64,000 bases of DNA from Leptospira sp. GIMC2001 (GTDB lineage Bacteria; Spirochaetota; Leptospiria; Leptospirales; Leptospiraceae): contig NZ_CP115468.1 in assembly GCF_028462125.1 (NCBI RefSeq), forward strand, positions 3,155,559 to 3,219,558. The letters run 5' to 3'. The notes beneath the pieces were generated by a model. It had not been told where the DNA came from. It searched no databases and saw only the letters and a list, made by a program, of their open reading frames with translations. Below are positions 1 through 8,625 of the stretch, piece after piece. Positions within the stretch are counted from its first letter, which is position 1, and the number at the start of each line of letters is the position of its first letter. Both the position numbers and the translations under genes were made by a program.

Positions 1-157
1 CAATATCCTTTTGGATACTTTCCATATTCTTTTTCTGACCTGGACTCAGCTCTGGGATAGGCTTCAATCCTCCATACGTCGGGTCGATCTCCAGCTCTTG
101 CGCGAATACCCCCGAATTACCTAATAGGAGGATGGTGAGGAATATTCTATAGATCAT
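1..157 (-). CDS. Exported protein of unknown function (N-terminal part, runs off window)
   Basis: An ATG at 157 (minus strand) opens a frame that stays open to the window edge, 52 codons in all. A GGAG lies a few bases upstream, so the start is well supported. The first 20 residues form a signal peptide (basic Tyr-Arg, hydrophobic IFLTILLLG core, VFAQ end) with likely cleavage before Glu-Leu-Glu. The mature start is Pro/Gly-rich, then polar and helical (SPGQKKNMESIQ). No lipobox Cys is present, so a periplasmic or secreted protein is inferred. Too little is visible to name a family. Confidence 0.6.
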   Translation of the reverse strand, partial: MIYRIFLTILLLGNSGVFAQELEIDPTYGGLKPIPELSPGQKKNMESIQKDI

Positions 158-279
158 AACTTTCTCCGTGACTAACCTTATCATTATTTTCGACATCCAG
201 CAACCGAAAAATAAATTTTGGTGGTCAAGCTTTTTCCCTTTTTTCATACTAGGCAAAAGAAAGGACCTCCCATCCACCA

Positions 280-621
280 ATGGAAATAGATCTTAAGAAA
301 ACTGGCAATACTGTAATCATCAATATATCTGGATCTCTAGACATTTACACGTCTCTTGATTTCAAAACCTTCCTCGAAGCCAATGTGAAAGAAGGCGATT
401 CTAACCTCCATGTCCTGGTTAACTTAGAAAAGTTGAACTATATTGACTCTTCTGGAATTGGAATGCTAATCAAGCAATTGAATTATGTCCAGGAACTAAA
501 AGGTAAATTCTCAATTGCTAATATGAAACCTGCGATTGAAAAGGTTTTCAAGGTAGCAGGATTGACTTCTTATTTCCACACAATTGGAGAAGAAGAATTC
601 AAGGCGCAGTATTCTTCTTAA
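280..621 (+). CDS. STAS-domain anti-anti-sigma factor (SpoIIAA-like)
   Basis: A 113-residue single STAS domain, the usual length of this family. The phosphorylation loop DSSGIG is at residues 56-61, with Ser57/Ser58 where SpoIIAA-type antagonists are phosphorylated by a partner anti-sigma kinase. Family knowledge: the unphosphorylated form captures an RsbW/SpoIIAB-like kinase and frees a sigma factor or other output. No anti-sigma kinase or PP2C phosphatase gene is next to it, so the partner must be elsewhere. The ATG at 280 has an AGGA about 13 bases upstream. It converges on the next gene with an 18-base gap. It could instead act in another STAS partner-switching circuit. Confidence 0.85.
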   Translation: MEIDLKKTGNTVIINISGSLDIYTSLDFKTFLEANVKEGDSNLHVLVNLEKLNYIDSSGIGMLIKQLNYVQELKGKFSIANMKPAIEKVFKVAGLTSYFHTIGEEEFKAQYSS

Positions 622-639
622 TCAGGAAATTATTTAATT

Positions 640-1185
640 CTAAATCGGTTTTTCAGAAAGAAAAGCGTCCCAGATTCCCCAATACCTACCTTTTGCAATG
701 GGTCCAACCGGCTCCAAACGTATTAAGATTCTGCTATCACTATACTCACTTGGATCAAGCCATATCCGAACGGGATTCTGGAAATTTAGACTACGTCCCA
801 CCTCTAGAACCTCTCGCAATTTCCCATTCACATAAATTCTAAGAACACGCGGAAGAAGAGGACGCCGGGCTCCAGGATTGTATTTTGTAAATTCTAAATA
901 GAGATAGGTTCCCGTTTTCGATTCAGGATCTTTCTGCATGAGAAATTCATATCCTTCTTCTGGAATCATTCGACAAATATGATTACGAAGTCCCATCCAA
1001 CCTTGATCCTGATCAATGGACCAGCCTTGGTAATTAGCCCACACTTCTAGCTCAGAGTAGGTGGCAAAATTCTCTGAACCCTTTTCTACTCCAAAGTTTA
1101 TAAAATCTGGAAATTTTGATTTTTCATCTGCGAAACTTGTAGTAGTGTGGATAAAAAGAATCAAAATACAAATCCAGTGAAACAT
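640..1185 (-). CDS. Exported protein of unknown function
   Basis: A 181-residue protein with a clear signal peptide (residues 1 to about 19, hydrophobic ICILILFI core, cleavage near SFA-DEK). The mature part begins with a Trp-rich segment (WANYQGW, DQGWMGLRNHICRM) and continues as alternating short strands (YLYLEF, RVLRIYVNG, RILIRLEP), which suggests a beta-sandwich or carbohydrate-binding-like fold. That fold is inference from the pattern only. The C-terminus has RYWGIWDAFL. There is no lipobox and only one Cys after the signal peptide. I do not recognise the family. It is divergent from ribF and convergent with the STAS gene. Confidence 0.65.
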   Translation of the reverse strand: MFHWICILILFIHTTTSFADEKSKFPDFINFGVEKGSENFATYSELEVWANYQGWSIDQDQGWMGLRNHICRMIPEEGYEFLMQKDPESKTGTYLYLEFTKYNPGARRPLLPRVLRIYVNGKLREVLEVGRSLNFQNPVRIWLDPSEYSDSRILIRLEPVGPIAKGRYWGIWDAFLSEKPI

Positions 1186-1226
1186 AGTTTTATTATCGGA
1201 TTTGATATGAATAGATTGGAGTATAT

Positions 1227-2102
1227 TTGAAAGGGTTTGTTATTACATTAGGAAATTTTGATGGAGCACATAAAGGACACCAGGCACTTTTTGCAAAAAC
1301 TCTAGAAATTTCTAACAAATTTGACTTACCTTCTATGGCGATTAGTTACCATCCTAATCCTGCAATCGTTCTTGGCAAAAAATCCAATTTCACTTATCTA
1401 CAAAGTCTTGAAGATCGCAAGAATGATATTCTAAAATCTGGATTGAGCCGAGTTGAAGTCCTTCCTTTTACAGAAGAATTGGCTTCGATGGAAGCAGAAG
1501 ATTTTCTTGAGACAATTCTAATCAACAAATTTCAAGCAAAACATATCATCATAGGTTTCAACCACTGCTTTGGACGAGAACGTAGAGGAAATTTTGAGTT
1601 ATTGAAGAAGTATGAAACTGTATATGATTACAAAGTCTATGAAGTCGAACCAGTTTATTCTGGTGATGACAAAATTTCTAGCTCTCTGATTCGCAGGTTT
1701 TTACAAGAAGGTATTATATTATCAGCTAATCTATGCTTGGGTAAATTTTTTAATATTTCGGGTACGGTAGTTGAAGGAAGAAAAGAGGGGCGAACCATTG
1801 GCTTCCCAACTGCGAATATTTTAATCCCAGCGGATTTGGTTTTTCCTGGACTCGGTGTGTATGCAACTCTTACTAACGGAATGCCTTCGATGACCAATGT
1901 TGGTGGCAAACCCACTTTCGGCGATGACAGAATCAGTATAGAATCTCATATTTTGAATTGGTCAGGGGATTTGTATGGACAATCCGTTCGCCTAGAATTT
2001 GTTGAGAAAATACGTGATGTCCAAAAATTTGCAAGCATTGATGATCTTAAAGCACAACTCACAAAAGATGCAATCACATCACATAGAATTCTGGACAATT
2101 AA
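1227..2102 (+). CDS. ribF: Bifunctional riboflavin kinase / FMN adenylyltransferase
   Basis: Makes FMN and then FAD from riboflavin in the cytoplasm. The 291-residue length is normal for bacterial RibF. The N-terminal nucleotidyltransferase domain starts with GNFDGAHKGH (residues 9-18), the family's signature, followed by the FNHCFGRERRG segment near residue 110. The C-terminal riboflavin kinase domain has GRTIGFPTANI, then GVYATLT and NVGGKPTFG, which bind the substrate. The start is a TTG at 1227 with a GGAG at 1218-1221; no better ATG lies before the conserved N-terminus. It stands alone, divergent from the exported-protein gene, and no riboflavin pathway genes or FMN riboswitch are seen next to it. 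Confidence 0.95.
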   Translation: MKGFVITLGNFDGAHKGHQALFAKTLEISNKFDLPSMAISYHPNPAIVLGKKSNFTYLQSLEDRKNDILKSGLSRVEVLPFTEELASMEAEDFLETILINKFQAKHIIIGFNHCFGRERRGNFELLKKYETVYDYKVYEVEPVYSGDDKISSSLIRRFLQEGIILSANLCLGKFFNISGTVVEGRKEGRTIGFPTANILIPADLVFPGLGVYATLTNGMPSMTNVGGKPTFGDDRISIESHILNWSGDLYGQSVRLEFVEKIRDVQKFASIDDLKAQLTKDAITSHRILDN

Positions 2103-2136
2103 AATCTAAATTATCTATCCAAACCTGTACCCAAAA

Positions 2137-3105
2137 CTAGGATACAGGAGTCTCAACTAGTTCAATAATTCTCTCTAGAAATGGATGAAAGCCATCTAGC
2201 AGCTCGGGCAATTCATACTCCAAAATATCTCCTGCAAGTACGATATCACCTTTTTCTAGAGCGAGTGCGATATGTGAGAGACATTCATTCATTCCTTTAT
2301 TGAAGCTTGCAAGTTCTTGATCTCCGACTTTCACTGTCTCTAGATTGAGATGAGGATAAGAATTTCTTAAGCTAATCAAAGCTGTTAGAAGTGTGTTCAA
2401 TTTGTTCACTGAGTTGGAAAGAAATTCCGAACCAATATGATCTTTTCCAGATTGAAAATTCTCATTGATTTGTCTGAATTCTGATTTGATTTTATCAAGG
2501 TTAAATGTATATTCCTTAACGATATCAAGTAACTTATCGTTATCCAAGTCCAGGATAGCCGTTCTGTTACGTAGATCTAAAATAAACAATTTAAGATCGC
2601 GCAAATCTTCCAAGAATGTATCGATAGCTGTAACAGACTCAAGATGAGTTACAGTTTTGTGCAGAGTTTCCAAAATTTCTTCAACATTTTTGCCTTTTCC
2701 CATCGGGCGAATGGTATTGAGCTTTAGCTTGAGAAGTTTTTTGGCAGAGGAAAGGATGGAGTCAATCCAAATGATTCCTTCGCTAAGATCCCTTGTCTCA
2801 TTCTCGGTAAGGGAATCTCTACCGATCAAAGTAGAACCAATAGAGTCCACATATCGATCCAACTCTTCTAGGCTTGATTGGAGTACATCGATTTCTTCAC
2901 CGATGATAAAATCCAATCTTTTGACATCATGAAATCCTAGCTCACCCATTTCAGAAGTTCCGTAGTCTTTGCCATCCGCAAAACAAGATACCACATATTT
3001 TCCGTTAGTTTCTACCCATTTAGAAACGCCTTGGTAGACTTCACCGACGGTTTTTTCTTTTTCAAGATTGATATCCAATTTATGGTCGTTTACGAATATT
3101 AACAT
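2137..3105 (-). CDS. Unknown protein encoded directly behind fliD
   Basis: A 322-residue soluble protein with no signal peptide or membrane segment. The first 75 residues look like a small beta-rich domain (LIFVNDHKLDINL, KYVVSCFADGKDYG, RLDFIIGEEID). The rest is nearly all predicted amphipathic helix, from about residue 78 to the end, with many Leu/Ile heptads, and an acidic C-terminus. It begins 22 bases after the fliD stop in the same direction, so co-transcription is likely. In many bacteria the gene after fliD is fliS, a small helical flagellin chaperone. This protein is much longer and has no obvious FliS match, so a role as FliD/flagellin partner is inference from position. Confidence 0.75.
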   Translation of the reverse strand: MLIFVNDHKLDINLEKEKTVGEVYQGVSKWVETNGKYVVSCFADGKDYGTSEMGELGFHDVKRLDFIIGEEIDVLQSSLEELDRYVDSIGSTLIGRDSLTENETRDLSEGIIWIDSILSSAKKLLKLKLNTIRPMGKGKNVEEILETLHKTVTHLESVTAIDTFLEDLRDLKLFILDLRNRTAILDLDNDKLLDIVKEYTFNLDKIKSEFRQINENFQSGKDHIGSEFLSNSVNKLNTLLTALISLRNSYPHLNLETVKVGDQELASFNKGMNECLSHIALALEKGDIVLAGDILEYELPELLDGFHPFLERIIELVETPVS

Positions 3106-3127
3106 AGCTTACTCCTGTTATTTGCGC

Positions 3128-5047
3128 TTATTGCGCCCCTCTAAGATTATTATTGAGGTAGTTGCCGATTGATTTGTTTCGACCAACTCCCTGCTCCATA
3201 TACAAAAACCTTTGCTTTAGCTTGCCTTCGTATGCTAAGATATGTGCTTCTTGGTTCTTTATCTTCTTTTTATTATCGGATATATTGTCTTCTAGCAACT
3301 GAATCTTTGAATTTACGATTCCACCAGTGAATTGGTTGTATGGTTTCAAATGTTCCACAATACGATAACCAACTCCTTCATCAGAAACCGCATCGGAATT
3401 CAAATCAGACGCAAATAGTTCTTTTACAGCTTCCGGATTCTCATTGAGAGCTCGATTCAACAGATCTTCGTCAATCTGAAGAAGTCCATCTTGCATTTTC
3501 TCCCACGATGTACCAATCTGTCCGGTTGAAATACCAATTTCTGCAAGAGTTCGAAATCCTTTCTCTTGTTTGTTCGGATAGGCACCACTGATGATAGTTT
3601 TAAGTCCAGATGTAAGTCGAAGAACAGCATTGTCTCCAGCAAGAAGTCCAGTTTTTTCTTTGTTCTTCCAGAAATCTTTTCCGATGTCGGCTTTTCTATC
3701 GTTGTCTGCTGCAAAATCCTTATCAGATATTTTGCCATCACGATCAACTGCTGTAATTTCTTTCGAGAATAAAATCAATTCATTGTAAGACTTAACAAAA
3801 GATTTAATCAGCTCTTTTCCTTTGTCTGTTTCAGGTTCGATATCAAAAGTAATCGGTTTCTCTGTAACTTTGAGTAAATTCAAAGAAACACTTTCCAAAA
3901 CATCATTGAGACCTTCATTCTTGTCTCGACTGATCTCAACTCCGTCGATCTTAAACTTTGCATCTTTTGCTTCTGCAATATTTTGAATAGGCTCAGCACC
4001 TTTCCATTCAGGTTGAGAAACCAATTCCAGTTTGGAAATAAATATTGATTCTTCCCCTGAATTTGTAATTACTACTTTCTGAATCGCCTTGCCTTTCAGA
4101 CTATCATCAAGTTTCCAAACATATCCTTCGTCTGTTGGAAAAATCGATGCGTTCTTATAACGCTCTTCCTCTCCAACTTTATAATAGATCCCAACATCCA
4201 ATCTTGGTGGCTTAGATTCACCGTTCAATTGAAATCGTAAATAATCATCTTCTTGAGGTTTGGTTTCTGTGATTAAAAAAGAATAAGCCGTTAGAGTTTT
4301 GAGTTCAATTCCAGTTTCCGATTGAATAGGATTGTATGCCGGCTGAATATTGTTTTCAAATTTTTCAGATTGAAATGCATCTGTTTTTGTAATATCTAAA
4401 TTGACTGCGAGAGTTTTTGCTTCCGGAGGCGGAGTGTATTCACCAACCAGTCCTCCTTGGAATAAAATACCATCTGGATCCATAAATTTCAATTTAGATT
4501 TGATACCAGACTTGGTTGCAGTAAGACTTAAAATTCCTTCTTCGGGATTTACTCGAATCAAGTGCGTGTTTGCAATGGATGCAGCCGAATTCTTGATAAG
4601 ATTCGTTAGATCATTTAAGCTTCCACCAGTGAATTCCAATTCGATTTTTTCTTTTCCAGATACAATGGCAAATTTCCCAGCCTTGATCTTAGTCTCCAAA
4701 TCTGTCTGCTTACCAGTTACTTGGTGCTTGGTTGCAAGTTCTATGATTTCAATGGATTTTTTTCCAGCTTTTGCGCCACGGGTCGCCTCACCGCTAAGAA
4801 CTCCTTCTTCAGATGGAACAATTTTTTTGGTGGCAAGTGGAGATGTAAAAGTTGTAAGATTACGAGTTTTGGAATTGAGATCATTGGTTTTGTTCTTCAT
4901 TTCCGTCCAAGCTTCAGCTTGCGCTTTGGAATAGAGATTTTCCATCTCCCATCTTTTGATGGGTTTTTTCTCCAGCTCTACGAGTTGCTTAACTATGTCG
5001 TTTGTGTTCTGTCCTGAGGCCATTCCTGGCATAGTGAATGCTGGCAT
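3128..5047 (-). CDS. fliD: Flagellar filament capping protein FliD (hook-associated protein 2)
   Basis: Caps the growing flagellar filament and helps flagellin assemble; in spirochaetes the filament lies in the periplasm. The protein is 639 residues, longer than the enteric form (about 470), with the extra length in the central beta-rich region. The N-terminus (PGMASGQNTNDIVKQLVELE) and the helical stretch up to about residue 70 match the FliD N-terminal domain. The C-terminal 60 residues (SKIQLLEDNISDNKKKI and following) match its coiled-coil domain. The ATG has a strong upstream GGAGGA. It heads a two-gene unit with the unknown gene downstream and is divergent from ppk1. Secretion would be by the flagellar type III route, consistent with no signal peptide. 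Confidence 0.92.
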   Translation of the reverse strand: MPAFTMPGMASGQNTNDIVKQLVELEKKPIKRWEMENLYSKAQAEAWTEMKNKTNDLNSKTRNLTTFTSPLATKKIVPSEEGVLSGEATRGAKAGKKSIEIIELATKHQVTGKQTDLETKIKAGKFAIVSGKEKIELEFTGGSLNDLTNLIKNSAASIANTHLIRVNPEEGILSLTATKSGIKSKLKFMDPDGILFQGGLVGEYTPPPEAKTLAVNLDITKTDAFQSEKFENNIQPAYNPIQSETGIELKTLTAYSFLITETKPQEDDYLRFQLNGESKPPRLDVGIYYKVGEEERYKNASIFPTDEGYVWKLDDSLKGKAIQKVVITNSGEESIFISKLELVSQPEWKGAEPIQNIAEAKDAKFKIDGVEISRDKNEGLNDVLESVSLNLLKVTEKPITFDIEPETDKGKELIKSFVKSYNELILFSKEITAVDRDGKISDKDFAADNDRKADIGKDFWKNKEKTGLLAGDNAVLRLTSGLKTIISGAYPNKQEKGFRTLAEIGISTGQIGTSWEKMQDGLLQIDEDLLNRALNENPEAVKELFASDLNSDAVSDEGVGYRIVEHLKPYNQFTGGIVNSKIQLLEDNISDNKKKIKNQEAHILAYEGKLKQRFLYMEQGVGRNKSIGNYLNNNLRGAQ

Positions 5048-5143
5048 TCTGTATTCCTCCGTTGTAATCTCTTTTTAATCTTCGTCGGCTCAAGAAAAAA
5101 TATTAGGTATTTACAGATTTTTTTGACCTCGAAGACTGTATTC

Positions 5144-7201
5144 ATGACTCAAATTGACATTTCAAACCCGGAAATCTTCTTTGATAGAGAATTGTCCTGG
5201 GTTGATTTCAACAACAGGGTATTGGAAGAGGCGCAAAACCAATCCAATCCCTTGCTAGAAAGACTCAAGTTCCTCTGTATTACAGAGACGAATTTGGATG
5301 AATTTTTCATGGTTCGTGTTGCCGGACTACTCAACGTTAGGCAGAGTGGTGCAGAAGAAAGATCCTTAAGTGGTCATAGCACATCTGAAATTCTGCAAAC
5401 TCTCTCTAAGAAAGTATCTGAATTCGTGAACACTCAGTATGCAACTCTCGGCGAGATTATGGGACAACTTCGTAATGAAGGCATCATCATCCAAAACTCC
5501 GAAGAATTAACCGCTGATGAGATCAAGCTAGTTCGCGATTATTATAAAAAGGACGTATCATCCATTCTTACACCGTTAGCAATTGATACTTCTCATCCAT
5601 TTCCGCATATTCTAAATAAGACATTGAATCTTGCCATACTACTAACCTCCGATGATGACAAGAGCAAAAGAGAAATTTTTGCCGTTGTGCAAGTGCCAAG
5701 CGTTCTACCTAGATTTCTTGCTCTGCCCGATCGTGGTGAAGAAAAAAGATTTTTCCCACTTGAAGAAATCATCAAGTTACATCTCTCCGATTTATTTCAT
5801 GGTATGAAGGTAAAAGAAATTCATCCTTTCCGAATTATAAGAGATGCGGATATATCAATAAACGAAGAAGAGACTGCATCCGATTTATTAACCTCTATGA
5901 AGAATGAGTTGAAGAATCGAATGTGGGGTGATGCGATTCGCCTCGACCTCATGAAAGGATCGGGAAGAATACGAGAAGTCTTAAAAGAGTTACTTGAGTT
6001 ACAAGAGTACCAATTGTACGAAGTAGATGGACCACTCAACCTCAATGATCTAATGTATTTTTATAATCTAGATAAAACATCTACGGCAAATTTAAAATTC
6101 ACCTTTCCTCAACCGAAAGCTGGATTCTACGGCAAGAGTATTGATAATATCTTCCAAAGCATTCGTAAGGGTGATAAATTATTGCATCATCCTTACGAGA
6201 GTTTTAAGTCCATCGAAGATATGTTAAAAAAAGCAAGTGCTGATAACAAAGTACTTGCGATCAAGATGACTCTTTATAGGACCAGTGGCGATAGTCCGAT
6301 CATACAATATTTATCAGAAGCTGCAGAAAATGGTAAGCAAGTAACCGTACTTGTTGAACTAAAGGCTCGCTTTGATGAAGAAAGAAATATTCGCTGGGCG
6401 AAAAAACTAGAAGATTCTGGTGTGCATGTTGTGTATGGAGTAGTCGGACTTAAGATTCACTGCAAGATGTTACTTATCGTACGCAAAGAAGATGATAAAC
6501 TCAATCGCTATGTTCATCTTGGTACAGGTAACTACAATTCTACAACAGCAAGATTCTATACGGATTTGAGTTTGTTTACGAACAACACTGAGATAACAGA
6601 AGAAGTTGCACTACTCTTCAATGTGATAACAAGCAATGCAAAAATGCCGCAAACGAATCATATCTATGCAGCTCCTCTTTATCTAAAAGAGAAATTTATT
6701 GAGCTCATTGAAGAGGAAGCGAGCTTTGCATTGTCGGGTAAAAAAGCACATATTATTTTCAAAATGAATTCTCTTGTTGATCCAGATATCATCATCTCTT
6801 TGTACAAGGCAAGTCAAGCGGGCGTGCAAATTGATCTAATCATAAGAGGGATTTGTTGCCTTAAGCCGGGTATACCTGGTATATCGGAGAATATTCGAGT
6901 AAGATCCATAATTGGAAGATACCTCGAGCATTCTCGGGTTTACTATTTTGGCAATAATGGTAAATCAAAATATTTCTTGGCGTCGGCTGATTGTATGCCC
7001 CGAAATTTTTTGCGAAGGATTGAAGTAATGTTTCCCATCTTAGAAGAAAAGAATCGAGAAAAGATTGATAAAATTTTACAACTTCAACTTACCGATAATA
7101 CCTCAGCTCGAGTATTACAAGCTGACGGAAATTATGTAAAACTAGAACCCGTAAACGATGAACCAGCAATCAATGCACAGGTGGACATGGCGAATTTATG
7201 A
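5144..7201 (+). CDS. ppk1: Polyphosphate kinase 1
   Basis: Reversibly makes polyphosphate from ATP. The order of domains is typical of PPK1: N-terminal helical domain with FDRELSWVDFNNRVLEEA, then head domain, then two phospholipase-D-like catalytic domains. The phosphorylated His is His439 in LKIHCKMLLIV, and the second conserved His is His596 in RYLEHSRVYYFGN. GTGNYNSTTARFYTD is also present. About 686 residues, a usual length. I chose the ATG at 5144 over a TTG at 5123 because family members start about ten residues before the ELSW motif; neither has a strong ribosome-binding site. The stop overlaps the next gene's ATG by four bases, so the two are translationally coupled. Confidence 0.95.
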   Translation: MTQIDISNPEIFFDRELSWVDFNNRVLEEAQNQSNPLLERLKFLCITETNLDEFFMVRVAGLLNVRQSGAEERSLSGHSTSEILQTLSKKVSEFVNTQYATLGEIMGQLRNEGIIIQNSEELTADEIKLVRDYYKKDVSSILTPLAIDTSHPFPHILNKTLNLAILLTSDDDKSKREIFAVVQVPSVLPRFLALPDRGEEKRFFPLEEIIKLHLSDLFHGMKVKEIHPFRIIRDADISINEEETASDLLTSMKNELKNRMWGDAIRLDLMKGSGRIREVLKELLELQEYQLYEVDGPLNLNDLMYFYNLDKTSTANLKFTFPQPKAGFYGKSIDNIFQSIRKGDKLLHHPYESFKSIEDMLKKASADNKVLAIKMTLYRTSGDSPIIQYLSEAAENGKQVTVLVELKARFDEERNIRWAKKLEDSGVHVVYGVVGLKIHCKMLLIVRKEDDKLNRYVHLGTGNYNSTTARFYTDLSLFTNNTEITEEVALLFNVITSNAKMPQTNHIYAAPLYLKEKFIELIEEEASFALSGKKAHIIFKMNSLVDPDIIISLYKASQAGVQIDLIIRGICCLKPGIPGISENIRVRSIIGRYLEHSRVYYFGNNGKSKYFLASADCMPRNFLRRIEVMFPILEEKNREKIDKILQLQLTDNTSARVLQADGNYVKLEPVNDEPAINAQVDMANL

Positions 7202-8613
7202 CAGATTTAAATACACAAAAGAAAGAACTGACCACACTAATAGGTGATAATAAAGTATTTATTAAAAATGATGGGAATATAGATTCCAACTCATGGAATG
7301 CGTTTGGATTAGACAGAACAAAAACCTATCAGCCAAATTATGATATTCTGGTATTTCCAGAAACGACGGAAGAAGTTGCATCTATTGTAAGTTATGCTTA
7401 CGCTAACAATCTAGCGATCGTTCCTTCAGGCGGAAGAACCGGTTATGCTGGAGGCGCTGTCGCAAAAAATGGTGAAATTGTTATTTCGCTGAATAAAATG
7501 AACAAAGTGGTAGATTTTGATCCGTTCCTTGGATCAATCACAGTTCAATCGGGAATGGTTACCAAAACCTTACACAAGGAAGCAGAAGAAAGAGGATTCT
7601 ATTATCCCGTCGATTTCGCTGCAACTGGTTCATCCCATATTGGCGGCAATATTGCTACCAATGCTGGTGGCGTTCGAGTTGTTCGGTATGGACTAGTTCG
7701 AGACTGGGTTTTAGGTTTAACGGTCGTTACAGGGACAGGTGAAATACTGCGTTTCAATGGTGAAGTTCTAAAAAACAATACAGGCTATGATCTCAAGCAT
7801 TTATTTATAGGAAGCGAAGGAACTCTTGGGATTATAACAGATTGTACGCTTAAGCTCACTACTCCACCAAAAGATATTCGTGTGATCCTTGTCGCTGTTC
7901 CTGATTTTCGTTCCATTTTGGAGATCTTCAAAAAAACCCATGACTCTCCCTTGCCTTTACTCGCCTTTGAATTCTTTACTGAGTTTTGCTTAGAAAAAGT
8001 CAAGGAGCACTTGAGTGTTCCATCTCCCTTTGGAGATTCATCACCTTATTATGTTTTGATGGAATATGAGATGAATCAAGCAGAAGATGAGGACAAATTG
8101 TTCGCAATTCTCGAGAATATTACAAACGAAGAATTGATTCTTGATGGTAGTATAGCTCAGAATTCAAGACAGAACGAAACATTCTGGAAGTATCGCGAAG
8201 GAATCTCGGAGAGTCTATCTCTTCACCATTCAGTTCATAAGAATGATATTTCTCTTCCTCTTCGAAATATGGAAGCATTTATAACTGAAATGGAGACCCT
8301 GCTAAATAGCAAGTATCCTGGTTTTCAGATTGCATTATTTGGTCATGTAGGAGATGGCAACCTACATTTGAATATACTAAAACCGCATGATATGGATGAT
8401 GCTGAGTTTTACAAACAATGTAAGTCAGTAGATCCGGATATGTTTACATTGATTCAGAAATATCATGGTTCAATATCTGCCGAGCATGGAATAGGACTCT
8501 TAAAAAAAGAATTCCTCAATTATTCAAGAAGCGAATCAGAAATCGCTGCAATGAAAGGAATCAAATTGATTTTTGATCCAAAAGGAATTATGAATCCAGG
8601 GAAACTTTTTTAA
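7198..8613 (+). CDS. FAD-linked 2-hydroxyacid dehydrogenase (GlcD/D2HGDH/DLD family)
   Basis: A 471-residue flavoenzyme expected to oxidise a D-2-hydroxyacid such as D-lactate, glycolate or D-2-hydroxyglutarate. The FAD-binding half has PSGGRTGYAGGAV and ATGSSHIGGNIATNAGG (residues about 78-170). The C-terminal half carries GHVGDGNLHLNI and SAEHGIGLLKKE, whose His residues bind the metal in D-2-hydroxyglutarate dehydrogenase, and ends in the typical DPKGIMNPGKLF. The exact substrate cannot be read from sequence. The ATG overlaps the ppk1 stop (ATGA), and the GNAT-nitrilase gene follows 12 bases later, so three genes form one operon. No iron-sulfur GlcF partner is encoded beside it. Confidence 0.88.
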   Translation: MTDLNTQKKELTTLIGDNKVFIKNDGNIDSNSWNAFGLDRTKTYQPNYDILVFPETTEEVASIVSYAYANNLAIVPSGGRTGYAGGAVAKNGEIVISLNKMNKVVDFDPFLGSITVQSGMVTKTLHKEAEERGFYYPVDFAATGSSHIGGNIATNAGGVRVVRYGLVRDWVLGLTVVTGTGEILRFNGEVLKNNTGYDLKHLFIGSEGTLGIITDCTLKLTTPPKDIRVILVAVPDFRSILEIFKKTHDSPLPLLAFEFFTEFCLEKVKEHLSVPSPFGDSSPYYVLMEYEMNQAEDEDKLFAILENITNEELILDGSIAQNSRQNETFWKYREGISESLSLHHSVHKNDISLPLRNMEAFITEMETLLNSKYPGFQIALFGHVGDGNLHLNILKPHDMDDAEFYKQCKSVDPDMFTLIQKYHGSISAEHGIGLLKKEFLNYSRSESEIAAMKGIKLIFDPKGIMNPGKLF

Positions 8614-8625
8614 GAAAATAATTTT

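Noticed and set aside
4401..4934. 177-codon plus-strand frame opposite fliD
   Set aside because: Shadow of fliD on the other strand with no family features, as are the other antisense frames in the window.
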